64,000 bases of DNA from Prochlorococcus sp. AG-402-P16. GTDB lineage: Bacteria > Cyanobacteriota > Cyanobacteriia > PCC-6307 > Cyanobiaceae. Position 1 is the first letter of the stretch; each line of letters starts with the position of its first letter. The notes under the pieces are model-generated. The model searched no databases and was not told the origin of the DNA. It was given only the letters and a program-made list of their open reading frames with translations. The stretch is taken from assembly GCA_003216295.1 (NCBI GenBank), contig QCJB01000002.1, forward strand, positions 1 through 64,000, written 5' to 3'. Positions 8,377 to 18,811 of the stretch are shown piece after piece. The position numbers and the translations under genes are program-made.

Positions 8377-9270
8377 TTAAGCAGCAGCCGGCGAGCCATC
8401 TGTCACGTCTATAGAAGCAAGAGGAAGTTGAGCGACCATACCTGGTGCCAAAAGCCTCTTAAGCGTTATTGGTCCAAATAAAGATCCCTTTTGCTCTATC
8501 TCCACCTTTCCCTGTGAACATAAAAATAACAATGCCCAAAATACTCCTACTCTATCTCTATCCAATTCAACCGATTCAGATGCCTCTCTCCACTTTAGAA
8601 CTAATAACTCAAAATCCACCCAATGCAAAGCCTGTTCCCAATCATTTATAAAAATTGCCAAAGCAGCAGTAGTTTCAGGTAATTTTTCTCTATGAGCAAG
8701 AGATGAAACCTGAGCAATAATTTCCCTATCGCTTAATTTTTTTTGTCGCAACTTTCTACGACTTTGCAACTCATCATTTTTTAAAGATTCTGCAATATTC
8801 TCAAGCTGATTTATTAGTTCCCCAAGAGTAACTGGTCTTCTGAATGGAGGAGGAGCAACAGGCCTTCTTAGAAGATGCTTCTCAGGTCGCAGAGGCAATT
8901 GGAAGCTATCATCTAACCATCCCTGATCTCCATACCCAAAATCCAAATCATTATCAACTTCCACCTCAACAGGAAACATCTCTGACTCCAAGACCTCGGC
9001 CTTTAAACCAACCAAAACAGAGGCAGCTAAAAAAGCTTCACTACTTTGAGCAAGATCAATCTCATAACTTCCACCAGATTTACTTAAATGTTGTGAGATT
9101 TGTTTGGGAATTTCAATCCGCTGTTTCAGTTGATCCAAGAAACCATCTACTACTGGAATAACATCCACATCCCATGGATCAATATCACCTCTTTGAGCAG
9201 CATCTTGCAATAGACGAATTGCAAGTCTGGCCCCAGAATCTGCAGTATTAGTTAAAAGATCAACTTGCAA
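8377..9270 (-). CDS. scpA: segregation and condensation protein A
   Basis: Kleisin partner of the SMC condensin ring, needed for chromosome organisation. The 297-residue protein has the ScpA N-terminal pattern GARLAIRLLQDAAQRGDIDP with VDVIPVVDGFL, an acidic linker, and a C-terminal winged-helix part (GVFWALLFLCSQGKVEIEQK) that binds SMC. The start appears to be TTG 9270, with no clear ribosome binding site. It lies 56 bases upstream of the nucleotidyltransferase on the same strand. An scpB gene is not in the window. Confidence 0.9.
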   Translation of the reverse strand: MQVDLLTNTADSGARLAIRLLQDAAQRGDIDPWDVDVIPVVDGFLDQLKQRIEIPKQISQHLSKSGGSYEIDLAQSSEAFLAASVLVGLKAEVLESEMFPVEVEVDNDLDFGYGDQGWLDDSFQLPLRPEKHLLRRPVAPPPFRRPVTLGELINQLENIAESLKNDELQSRRKLRQKKLSDREIIAQVSSLAHREKLPETTAALAIFINDWEQALHWVDFELLVLKWREASESVELDRDRVGVFWALLFLCSQGKVEIEQKGSLFGPITLKRLLAPGMVAQLPLASIDVTDGSPAAA

Positions 9271-9335
9271 AGATCAATAATAATCTACATATAAGTTATC
9301 TCTCTAATCAATTCAATGCCAGATAAAAATAATTT

Positions 9336-10994
9336 TCAATCTAAAAGAGGAGGAGCTTCAAGTGTTCCTATTGATAATCGATTATTACCAATAATTGTTG
9401 ATTGATTACTTCTAATCCTCTCAACAGCTAACAAATCTCTTTTAACCAATCCATCAATTGAAGAAATATATGTATCTGTCATAATTTTTGGATAAAGACC
9501 AATACCAATAATTGGAACTAACAAACAGGCAATAATATAAATTTCTCTTGGTTCTGCATCAACCAACTTTGCTTTAGAAATTAATTTTGGATTCTCTTTA
9601 CCAAAGAATATTTCTCGAAGCATAGATAATAAGTAAATAGGGGTCAATATCACTCCAATTGCTGCTAGTGCTGCGATTACGATCCTAAAAGGTAGAGTGT
9701 AAACTTCGTCTGTGACAAATCCAACAAAGACCATTAATTCGGAGATAAATCCGCTCATACCGGGCAAAGCAAGAGAGGCAAAAGCACATGCGGTCCAAAG
9801 AGCAAACATAATTCTCATGTTTTGCCCAATTCCCCCCATCTCATCTAATTGAAGAGTATGCGTCCGGTCATAAGTTGCACCAACAAGAAAAAACAAACTT
9901 GCTCCAATCAATCCGTGGCTTACCATCTGCAACATTGCCCCACTGGTTCCTAGTGAACTAAAACTTCCTATACCGATCAATACAAATCCCATATGACTTA
10001 TTGAGCTATAAGCAATTTTTCTTTTTAAATTTCTTTGAGCAAATGAAGTTAACGCTGCATAGATAATATTGACTACTCCTAACACAATTAACAAAGGTGC
10101 AAATTGAGCATGTGCATCAGGAAGCAATTGTGCATTAAATCTAAGAAGAGCATATCCACCCATCTTCAGAAGTATCCCTGCTAAAAGCATGTGAACTGGC
10201 GCAGTCGCTTCTCCATGAGCATCTGGCAACCAAGTATGAAGAGGAACAATAGGAAGCTTGACCCCAAAAGCTATTAGTAAACCTGAATAACAAAGTAATT
10301 GAAAACCCCTGCCAAAATGTTGCTCAGCTAAATGGGTATAACCAAAATCTGGTATTCCTCCTCCTTGAAAGAAACCCATTGCAAGAGCAACAAGAAGAAT
10401 AAATAAAGAACTACCTGCTGTATAGATAATAAATTTCGTCGCTGCATATTGCCTCTTCTTTCCACCCCAGATTGCAAGGAACAGATACACTGGAAACAAC
10501 TCTAATTCCCAAGCAAGAAAGAAAAGCATCATATCTTGAACGGCAAATACAGCTATCTGTCCGCCATCCATAGCAAGGATTAAGAAGAAAAATAATTTTG
10601 GTTTATAGCTAACTGGCCATGCTGCTAAAACCGCTAGAGAAGTTATGAAACTTGTCAGCAAGATCAATGGCATAGATAAGCCATCTGCGCCTACAGACCA
10701 AGTCAATCCAAGATCAGGCAGCCAACTGACTTTTTCGTATAATTGCAAGCCTTCTAGACTTGGATCAAAACCTTTAAAATAAGCAGCAACAGTAATTAAA
10801 AAAGTAATTAAAGCGATTATTAGTGCATACCATCGAACCTCTTTCCCCTCACCTTTATCTGGAATAAAAGGAACAATTAATGACCCAACGATGGGAAACA
10901 ATATAGATAAACTTAGCCAAGGGAAATCTGATGGAATTGGCTCGGAAATTAACATAGTTCCTAGGTTCAAACTTGTATTGAGAGCGAATTCCAA
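9336..10994 (-). CDS. ndhD: NDH-1 subunit NdhD (NuoM type, respiratory NdhD1 class)
   Basis: Antiporter-like proton-pumping membrane subunit of NDH-1. The 552-residue protein has about 14 membrane helices. Proton-path residues look intact: Glu in [20 protein letters not shown] near 160, Lys in [20 protein letters not shown] near 255, and [10 protein letters not shown] near 287. TTG 10994 gives [10 protein letters not shown], which fits homologue N-termini; ATG 10955 (MLISEP) is an alternative. It lies 100 bases downstream of ndhF on the same strand. Unlike ndhF, no gap is seen. Confidence 0.95.
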   Translation of the reverse strand: MEFALNTSLNLGTMLISEPIPSDFPWLSLSILFPIVGSLIVPFIPDKGEGKEVRWYALIIALITFLITVAAYFKGFDPSLEGLQLYEKVSWLPDLGLTWSVGADGLSMPLILLTSFITSLAVLAAWPVSYKPKLFFFLILAMDGGQIAVFAVQDMMLFFLAWELELFPVYLFLAIWGGKKRQYAATKFIIYTAGSSLFILLVALAMGFFQGGGIPDFGYTHLAEQHFGRGFQLLCYSGLLIAFGVKLPIVPLHTWLPDAHGEATAPVHMLLAGILLKMGGYALLRFNAQLLPDAHAQFAPLLIVLGVVNIIYAALTSFAQRNLKRKIAYSSISHMGFVLIGIGSFSSLGTSGAMLQMVSHGLIGASLFFLVGATYDRTHTLQLDEMGGIGQNMRIMFALWTACAFASLALPGMSGFISELMVFVGFVTDEVYTLPFRIVIAALAAIGVILTPIYLLSMLREIFFGKENPKLISKAKLVDAEPREIYIIACLLVPIIGIGLYPKIMTDTYISSIDGLVKRDLLAVERIRSNQSTIIGNNRLSIGTLEAPPLLD

Positions 10995-11094
10995 GACTCG
11001 AAATTAATCGCCACTTTTTGAGTTTAGAAATGATGCGATTATTGGCACCCTCTAGATAGGGGATGAAACACACACCTAAAAAAAATATGTAAAT

Positions 11095-12960
11095 TTACGC
11101 CCCTACCACTCCAAAAAGTGCAACCAGAGCAATCACCCCTCCAAAAACAATCAACGCGTAAAATTGAGCTCTTCCCGTTTCAAAATATTTGAGTCCCTCT
11201 CCACTTCCAAGAGTGAGCAACCCAGTCAGATTGACAACACCATCAACTACTTTGGCATCTACTTCAAGAACTTCTCTTGCAAGTTTTCTACTACCTTTAA
11301 CAAAAATTTTCTCATTTATTTCGTCTAAGTACCATTTTTTCTGAAGGAATAAATTGATTTGAGGGTATTTCTTAGATAGAGAGACTCCAAGATCAAGCCT
11401 TTTTAAGTAGTAAGTCAATACAGCCAATAATATTCCTCCAGATGAAATAAGAACCGAGGCAATTGCAAGAGGCAAGAATTCTCCCCAACTAAACTTTTCT
11501 GCGGCTTCAATAGCCTCCTGAGGTTCTAATAAATTTGCAAAGATGCTATTCCAAGGGACTCCAATAAAGCCAATTAAAACTGAAGGTATTGCCAAAACTG
11601 CCAAGGGGAATGTCATAGGCCATGCAGATTCATGTATCTTCCCAATTTGATGATCTTCATGTTCCTCATCTTTTTCTTTACCTGCTAAAGCAAGCAAGTG
11701 AAGCTGCATTTCTTGGTTTTCTCCTCGAAAATCTCCTTCAAAAGTAAGAAAATATAGACGGAACATATAAAAAGCTGTCATTCCTGCCGTTAAAAAACCA
11801 ATAAACCAAAGAGCGGGAAAACTATTAAAAGCTTGACCAAGAATTTCATCTTTACTCCAAAAACCTGCCAAAGGGGGTATACCACTAATTGCAATACAAC
11901 CAATAAAGAAAGTTATTGCTGTAATGGGCATTTTTTCACGAAGGCCTCCCATTAATCTCATGTCTTGAGCAAGTATGGGTTCATGTCCAACCACCTCCTC
12001 CATAGCGTGAATAACAGAACCTGAGCCAAGGAACAACATGGCCTTAAAACAAGCATGAGTAACCAGATGGAACATGCCTGCAACTGGTGCTCCACATCCC
12101 ATTGCAAGCATCATGTATCCAAGTTGAGAAACCGTGCTGTAAGCCAATCCTTTTTTCAAATCCATTTGTATCAAAGCTATCGATGCACCTAGGAAACATG
12201 TAACAGTTCCAATAATTGCAATAAATAACCCAACAAAAGGGAACTGGCTAAACAAAGGATCCAGTCTTGCTACTAAAAAAACTCCCGCTGCAACCATTGT
12301 TGCTGCATGAATTAGAGCAGATATGGGAGTTGGCCCTTCCATCGCATCAGGCAACCAAACATGCAGAGGAAATTGTGCAGACTTTGCCATTGGTCCCATG
12401 AAAACCAGAATGCAAAGAGTCAAAGCTGCCCATATAGGAACTGTCCCTGAATTAACTGCCTCTGATAATCCTAGAGCGATCCCATGAAAATCAAAACTAC
12501 CAGTTGCCCAAAAAACATATATTTCAAGCAAATTTGGACTAACTATTAGCCCAAGCATTGAACTACTGAATAAAGCTAAATAAGTAAAAAATCGCACATA
12601 ACCTGGGTCATGTGCCATATAGCCATGGGAATAAATCATGACCAAGAAAGCAATCGTCGTGACAAGAGCAAGCATGACTGCTGCTAAAGGATCAATTACA
12701 TATCCCATTGGCAACTCAAAAGAACCTGCACTTGCCCAAATAAACAAGTGCTCAACTGGAGGCTTACCTGAAAGTTGCTCAACTAAAACTGCATAGCTAA
12801 TACATGCCGAAGCACCAACAGATGACAGAAGAGTTATCGCAATGGGTTTTCTTGAACGATTAAAAAGATCGTTAAAACTAATTAATCCCAAACCAATCAA
12901 AACAGCCCCACAAAGAGGCAGAAGAGGAATTAACCAAGCAAAATCTGCAGCCGAATGCAT
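11095..12960 (-). CDS. ndhF: NDH-1 subunit NdhF (NuoL type) with an internal in-frame deletion
   Basis: Distal antiporter-like subunit of NDH-1 that carries the long lateral helix. The N-terminal part, the KSAQFPLHVWLPDAMEGPTP block and the C-terminal helix region are all present. At residues 150-152 the text runs NLLEIYVFW then ATGSFDFHG. Homologues place about 47 residues between these, starting ELVGMCSYLLIGFWY, running through KAFVVNRVGD and ending GLFW. The length of 621 plus 47 equals the usual 668. The missing part holds the conserved Glu and Arg equivalent to NuoL E144 and R175. Both flanks carry FW, coded by TTTTGGG, so a slipped deletion between short direct repeats (junction 12507/12508) fits. 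The frame is kept, but function is doubtful. A natural strain difference or a cloning/assembly error are both possible. Confidence 0.93.
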   Translation of the reverse strand: MHSAADFAWLIPLLPLCGAVLIGLGLISFNDLFNRSRKPIAITLLSSVGASACISYAVLVEQLSGKPPVEHLFIWASAGSFELPMGYVIDPLAAVMLALVTTIAFLVMIYSHGYMAHDPGYVRFFTYLALFSSSMLGLIVSPNLLEIYVFWATGSFDFHGIALGLSEAVNSGTVPIWAALTLCILVFMGPMAKSAQFPLHVWLPDAMEGPTPISALIHAATMVAAGVFLVARLDPLFSQFPFVGLFIAIIGTVTCFLGASIALIQMDLKKGLAYSTVSQLGYMMLAMGCGAPVAGMFHLVTHACFKAMLFLGSGSVIHAMEEVVGHEPILAQDMRLMGGLREKMPITAITFFIGCIAISGIPPLAGFWSKDEILGQAFNSFPALWFIGFLTAGMTAFYMFRLYFLTFEGDFRGENQEMQLHLLALAGKEKDEEHEDHQIGKIHESAWPMTFPLAVLAIPSVLIGFIGVPWNSIFANLLEPQEAIEAAEKFSWGEFLPLAIASVLISSGGILLAVLTYYLKRLDLGVSLSKKYPQINLFLQKKWYLDEINEKIFVKGSRKLAREVLEVDAKVVDGVVNLTGLLTLGSGEGLKYFETGRAQFYALIVFGGVIALVALFGVVGA

Positions 12961-12985
12961 CCAGCTAAATCATATTGAAATGATT

Positions 12986-13735
12986 TTAGGCAATTCTTGC
13001 TAGTAATTCAGTTAAATCAAAAGAGAGAAATCTCTGTGCTCCAACAGAAATAAATTTATGAGACCACCAGAAAAAGAATACTGCAATGAGAATGCCCATT
13101 TGCGAGGGCCTAAGAAATTCTTTAATTTCTAATTTTTGTCGTCCATCCAACACAGCTAAGAATGGAATTACTGATGTTTTCTTCTTAACATCCTCAAATT
13201 CTTTTCCGAATTTGAGGCTAAGTCTTCTATCCCCATGCCAAATAGCAAATAAATGATGAGCAATTAATCCCAAGCAAGTCACAAGGGTAAAACTTGAGCC
13301 TATCCAAAGTAAATGCGCAAAACACCAAATAATTTGACCTATTGCCTGCGGATGGCGAGTGACTCTAATAATCCCCGTAGCATAAATTCTAACTTTAGGT
13401 TTCAAAACAGCTGGTATTTCTAAAAGGTTGTAAGTAGCTGGATATAGAAAAAGAAAACTAATTGCACTCAAAATCCAAATCACCGGAATCAGTTCACTAA
13501 CCCCTTGGAAATTCCAAAATCTAACTCCGTCGTAACGATGAGCAATAAAATAACCAACCAAAATAACTGCTGAAGGAATACTTGCAAAAGCAAAAACTAA
13601 TCTCCATGCTCTTGCACCTATTAAACCTTCCGCCCTCACCCTTAAAGCAGCGCCACCACTATGAATAATGGCAAAACAAAACAAAAGTAATATCATTACA
13701 AAACTAGAACTATGAGTATCTGAAAATGTCATCAC
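12986..13735 (-). CDS. 15-cis-zeta-carotene isomerase (NnrU family)
   Basis: Membrane isomerase acting between phytoene desaturase and zeta-carotene desaturase. The 249-residue protein has about six membrane helices and matches plant Z-ISO signatures: HSGGAALRVRAE near 26, IGARAWRLVFA near 40, FLYPATYNLLE near 96, TRHPQAIGQIIWCFAHLLWI near 127 and LIAHHLFAIWHGDRR near 157. His residues in these motifs are candidate haem ligands. It is divergent from the LysR regulator and 25 bases upstream of ndhF on the same strand. Phytoene desaturase and synthase lie within 4.6 kb. NnrU proteins are often mislabelled as denitrification or methyltransferase proteins; Z-ISO is the better call here. Confidence 0.85.
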   Translation of the reverse strand: MMTFSDTHSSSFVMILLLFCFAIIHSGGAALRVRAEGLIGARAWRLVFAFASIPSAVILVGYFIAHRYDGVRFWNFQGVSELIPVIWILSAISFLFLYPATYNLLEIPAVLKPKVRIYATGIIRVTRHPQAIGQIIWCFAHLLWIGSSFTLVTCLGLIAHHLFAIWHGDRRLSLKFGKEFEDVKKKTSVIPFLAVLDGRQKLEIKEFLRPSQMGILIAVFFFWWSHKFISVGAQRFLSFDLTELLARIA

Positions 13736-13765
13736 TCCTACAAAAAACCTCTTAAAAAATTATTA

Positions 13766-13780
13766 GATCCATACCGGATC
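13766..13780. promoter_or_regulatory. inverted repeat in the Z-ISO / LysR divergent intergenic region
   Basis: GATCC and GGATC form a perfect 5-bp inverted repeat around ATACC, 31 bases from the Z-ISO start and 62 bases from the LysR start. LysR-type regulators usually bind a dyad in the gap to a divergent neighbour. This is a candidate operator only; the arms are short enough to arise by chance. Confidence 0.3.
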
Positions 13781-13841
13781 AACAGTTGGTCTTGTTTTTC
13801 CCTACATTTTATTTTAATAACTGCCATGAAGACCTGCCACC

Positions 13842-14792
13842 ATGGCCGAGATTCCATTCACTCTTGACCAACTAAGAATCCTCAAAGCAATTGTCGATGA
13901 GGGAAGTTTTAAGAAAGCTGCTGACAGTCTCTTCGTTACACAGCCAGCTGTAAGTTTACAGGTGCAAAATCTGGAAAAACAACTAGAGATTGCAATATTT
14001 GATAGAGGAGGCAGAAAAGCCCAATTAACTGAAGCAGGAAAACTTCTACTTAATTACTGTGAAAAAATTCTGGGAGAGTGCCAAGAAACTTGCAAAGCTA
14101 TAGAAGATTTAAACAACCTCAAAGGTGGGTCTCTAATTATTGGAGCAAGCCAAACTACTGGAACTTACTTAATGCCAAGAATGATTGGTCTATTCCGGCA
14201 AAAGTATCCAGAAGTTTCTGTTCAACTTCAAATACACAGCACCAGAAGAACAGGATGGAGTGTTGCAAATGGCCAAATTGACTTAGCTATTATTGGAGGT
14301 CAACTACCTTTAGAATTAAACGAATCATTAAATGTTGTTCCTTTTTCAACAGATGAATTAGCTCTGGTTTTACCTACTAATCATTCATTATCAAAGTTAA
14401 AAGAACTCACAAAAGAAGATTTATACAGTCTAGGTTTCATAACCTTAGATACACAGTCAACAACAAGAAAAGTCTTGGATCAACTCTTATCTTCTTCTGG
14501 ATTTGATGTACAAAGATTACATATTGAAATGGAATTAAATTCTCTTGAAGCTATTAAAAATGCAGTTCAATCTGGACTTGGAGCAGCTTTCCTGCCTGTA
14601 GTCTCAATTGAAAGAGAACTGGCTGGAGGGAGTCTCCATAGGCCATTTGTGGCAGACCTAGAAGTCAAAAGAGACCTAAAATTGATTACAAATCCTGGAA
14701 GATATTCGTCAAGAGCTGCTAAAGCATTTACTACGGATATCTTACCTTTATTTGCCAGTTCATTTTCACCTTTAAAAAATACTCAAAATTAA
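13842..14792 (+). CDS. rbcR: LysR-type regulator, RbcR/Ycf30 group
   Basis: Transcription factor of 316 residues with a winged helix at 5-65 ([20 protein letters not shown], then [20 protein letters not shown]) and a periplasmic-binding-like effector domain from about 95. The conserved [12 protein letters not shown] is typical of the RbcR/CbbR/NdhR group of cyanobacteria and red-lineage plastids, which senses Calvin-cycle metabolites or 2-phosphoglycolate and NADP. Which paralogue it is cannot be told from sequence alone. It is divergent from Z-ISO-ndhF-ndhD, so control of that unit is plausible (inference). Its end overlaps the convergent DUF3172 gene by 4 bases. Confidence 0.88.
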   Translation: MAEIPFTLDQLRILKAIVDEGSFKKAADSLFVTQPAVSLQVQNLEKQLEIAIFDRGGRKAQLTEAGKLLLNYCEKILGECQETCKAIEDLNNLKGGSLIIGASQTTGTYLMPRMIGLFRQKYPEVSVQLQIHSTRRTGWSVANGQIDLAIIGGQLPLELNESLNVVPFSTDELALVLPTNHSLSKLKELTKEDLYSLGFITLDTQSTTRKVLDQLLSSSGFDVQRLHIEMELNSLEAIKNAVQSGLGAAFLPVVSIERELAGGSLHRPFVADLEVKRDLKLITNPGRYSSRAAKAFTTDILPLFASSFSPLKNTQN

Positions 14793-15454
14793 AACTGTAT
14801 AGCTTCTTTATTAATACCAACTGCGTCTTCTTCAGCACCTTTGATTATAAATTTATTTTCATTAACATCTGCTTGATAAACACAACGAACAATTGGCTGG
14901 TCACGAATTGAGCCAATATAGGCGAATGTATTCATTCTCTGTTTGCACTCTCTTACATCTTCATTGTTAATTGCTCCTTGTTTTTGTAATACTGTCCAAT
15001 TTTCTCTTCTAATTACACATCCAGGTTGAAGAGCAGGCTGCGTTACAAAGCTAGTTGAGGGATTAAGTGTCGTATACATTTCAACATCAATCACAAAAGC
15101 ACTTGCACCATATTGCCGACAAAAGTCTGGGTCTGGAACAGCCATATCCAACTGTTGCTGGCTTGCAATATTGCCCTGACCTCCTGATGTAGTACTAGTT
15201 ATTAAGCTACCAATACCAACCCCAACCACCAATACTCCTGCCAAAATCGCAATTGAACTAGAGTTGATTTTAATTCCTCCACCTCCCCCTCCATTCGGCG
15301 GGCCTGAGGAATTGAATCTACCCACTCTAGAATCATATTGATCTCTTACATTTGAATCTCTTCTTGAAGAGCTGAATCTATTTCCTTCTTGTCTTCTAGC
15401 TAAGTCGGATCTTCTTCGAGATGATGGACGCCTATTGTAAGGACCTTGAGTCAT
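14789..15454 (-). CDS. DUF3172 membrane-anchored protein
   Basis: A 221-residue cyanobacterial protein of unknown function. Residues 1-50 are rich in Arg, Ser and Asp ([20 protein letters not shown]). A Gly run follows, then one membrane helix at about 66-86 ([20 protein letters not shown]). The C-terminal domain of about 130 residues holds four conserved-looking Cys ([27 protein letters not shown]). It overlaps ndhM upstream by 4 bases (ATGA), so the two are probably translated together. Confidence 0.82.
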   Translation of the reverse strand: MTQGPYNRRPSSRRRSDLARRQEGNRFSSSRRDSNVRDQYDSRVGRFNSSGPPNGGGGGGIKINSSSIAILAGVLVVGVGIGSLITSTTSGGQGNIASQQQLDMAVPDPDFCRQYGASAFVIDVEMYTTLNPSTSFVTQPALQPGCVIRRENWTVLQKQGAINNEDVRECKQRMNTFAYIGSIRDQPIVRCVYQADVNENKFIIKGAEEDAVGINKEAIQF

Positions 15455-15798
15455 AATAATTCTGGAGTTCGTGGTAATCCCATTGAATAATTCATCACCT
15501 TGCTATTTGGGTTATAACTAAGTTCTCCATCTTTAAGCAACTTTCGAATAAAGTCCTCAAGCAAAGATCCTATTTTTCTCAAACTATAATCACTCAATTC
15601 TTTATTAGCTTGAGCATCTACCAATTCTCTAAAATATTCTTGCACCTTTGTTAGAGATTGATCTGACCAAAGAAATTCATTATCAGGATCAATATCTAGT
15701 GTTAAATGATCATTATCTAAAACCAAATCATTATTTTTCAAGACGGCCGTAAATATTCGTACGTGGCGTGTAGTGCATTTAAGAATAGTATCGCTCAT
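15451..15798 (-). CDS. ndhM: NDH-1 subunit NdhM
   Basis: Oxygenic-photosynthesis-specific subunit of the NDH-1 hydrophilic arm. The 115-residue protein has family motifs [11 protein letters not shown] near 8, [13 protein letters not shown] near 32, and the C-terminal [14 protein letters not shown]. It is soluble with no membrane segment. The gene overlaps DUF3172 downstream by 4 bases and is divergent from phytoene desaturase, with 104 bases between the starts. Confidence 0.95.
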   Translation of the reverse strand: MSDTILKCTTRHVRIFTAVLKNNDLVLDNDHLTLDIDPDNEFLWSDQSLTKVQEYFRELVDAQANKELSDYSLRKIGSLLEDFIRKLLKDGELSYNPNSKVMNYSMGLPRTPELL

Positions 15799-15884
15799 GA
15801 ATGGAAACCATCAAACCGAAATTTATACTGCAAATTTAACGATTTTGAGCCTTGTTGGGTGGTGTTACTAACTAAAGTTGTTAA

Positions 15885-17297
<1,413 letters not shown>

Positions 17298-17370
17298 TGT
17301 ATCAACAATCTTTTTCAGAAATGCAATTGAAAAAGAAATTGCAAACTAAAAAACTTACAAACTTTTAATT

Positions 17371-18309
17371 TTGGCCCAGACTTCTTTGAATCTCGAAGAT
17401 GCCTATGAATCTTGCAGAAAAGAAACTGCACTATGGGCTAAAACCTTCTACCTTGGCACGATGTTGCTGCCCCCTGCAAAGCGCAAAGCGATCTGGGCAA
17501 TCTATGTTTGGTGCAGGCGAACAGATGAGCTAATGGACAGCAGTGAAGCACAAAAGAAATCAAGAAATGAATTATCTGATCGCCTGAATCAATGGGAAGA
17601 GAAAACAAAAAAAGTTTTTGCTGGAAATACTGAAGATGATCTTGATGCAGTTTTGGCAGATACTCTTCAAAAATTTCCTCAATCGATTCAACCATATATA
17701 GATATGATTGAAGGACAAAGAATGGATTTAGATAAAACAAGATATAAAACTTTTGAAGAGCTTGAACTCTATTGTTATCGAGTTGCTGGGACAGTTGGCT
17801 TAATGACTCAAGGAGTAATAGGAATTGATGCTGCATACACTTCAAATCCAACAAAACCATCTCCAGATACCTCTAAAGCTGCAATAGCTCTTGGAGTTGC
17901 AAATCAATTAACCAATATTCTTAGAGATGTTGGAGAAGACAGAGGAAGAGGTCGGATATATTTACCTCTTGAAGATTTAGAAAAATTTGATTATTCCGAA
18001 GAAGATTTAATGAGAGGAAAAATTAATGAGAATTGGAAGGCTTTAATGTCATTTCAATTAGCCAGAGCAAGAGATTGGTTTGACAAATCCGAAGAAGGTA
18101 TTAAATGGCTATCAATAGATGCTAGATGGCCTATTTGGACATCTCTGAGGCTATACAGCGGAATATTAAATTCAATTGAGAAATTAGATTATGATGTTTT
18201 CAATAATCGAGCCTATGTAAAGGGATGGGTAAAGGCTATAAACCTGCCGATTTCATATTTAATAACGATTAATGATGAAAAACATAAACTATCAACACTC
18301 TTTAGCTAA
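17371..18309 (+). CDS. crtB: phytoene synthase
   Basis: Joins two GGPP molecules into 15-cis-phytoene, the first committed carotenoid step. The 312-residue protein has both Asp-rich metal motifs: RRTDELMDSSEA near 49 and NILRDVGEDRGRGRIYLPLE near 188. The middle motif YCYRVAGTVGLM is near 131. The start is TTG 17371, giving the family N-terminus LEDAYESCRKETALWAKTFY soon after. Only four bases separate its stop from that of the convergent RNA-binding protein gene. Confidence 0.96.
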   Translation: MAQTSLNLEDAYESCRKETALWAKTFYLGTMLLPPAKRKAIWAIYVWCRRTDELMDSSEAQKKSRNELSDRLNQWEEKTKKVFAGNTEDDLDAVLADTLQKFPQSIQPYIDMIEGQRMDLDKTRYKTFEELELYCYRVAGTVGLMTQGVIGIDAAYTSNPTKPSPDTSKAAIALGVANQLTNILRDVGEDRGRGRIYLPLEDLEKFDYSEEDLMRGKINENWKALMSFQLARARDWFDKSEEGIKWLSIDARWPIWTSLRLYSGILNSIEKLDYDVFNNRAYVKGWVKAINLPISYLITINDEKHKLSTLFS

Positions 18310-18313
18310 AAAT

Positions 18314-18745
18314 TTATACAGGCGTTTTTTGATTGGCTAAAAGATCCTTCAATTTTGATAATTCTCCAGCCCATCTTGGATCGGGAGCTTCTTTAATTGG
18401 AGCATCACTATGTACAACTTTCTTAACATCTTTACGGTTAGAGCCCTTATTAGCATTATTTGAACTTGCACCTCTTCTTGATCCACCTGAATTGGAATCT
18501 TTACGCTCAGAACGCTCAACCCTTAATTTATTTCCATTAAATTCATGACCATTTAATTTCTCAATTAATTCATTTGCTACCTTTTCATCTTTAATATTTG
18601 CGAAGCCAAATCCCCTGCAAGCCTTAGTATCTCTATCGAAAACAGCTTTAAACTTGATGCCATCTCCTACAGTTGCGAGGAGAGATTCAAGTTCTTTGAC
18701 ATTGAAATTTTGTGGCAAATTGCCGATGTAAAGGCGGACGCTCAT
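18314..18745 (-). CDS. RRM-type RNA-binding protein
   Basis: Single-RRM protein of the cyanobacterial Rbp group, 143 residues. RNP2 is LYIGNLP at 5-11 and RNP1 is RGFGFANI near 44-51. The C-terminal tail from about 85 is rich in Ser, Gly, Arg and Asn (GGSRRGASSNNANKG) and ends in an acidic/basic stretch. In other cyanobacteria such proteins affect cold response, circadian period or mRNA localisation; the role here is not shown. It is convergent with crtB. Confidence 0.92.
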   Translation of the reverse strand: MSVRLYIGNLPQNFNVKELESLLATVGDGIKFKAVFDRDTKACRGFGFANIKDEKVANELIEKLNGHEFNGNKLRVERSERKDSNSGGSRRGASSNNANKGSNRKDVKKVVHSDAPIKEAPDPRWAGELSKLKDLLANQKTPV

Positions 18746-18811
18746 GTAGATAAATGGGGATAAGGAGACAACGGCATACGGCCGAAATTAATTTGATTTG
18801 TGTGTAGTTAA

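Noticed and set aside
8844..9161. 105-residue plus-strand ORF opposite scpA
   Set aside because: Gln/Pro/His-rich text from the antisense of scpA; no domain or start signal.
12986..13735. Naming this gene a denitrification protein NnrU or an isoprenylcysteine methyltransferase
   Set aside because: The motifs match plant Z-ISO across the length and the context is carotenoid genes; no denitrification genes are present.
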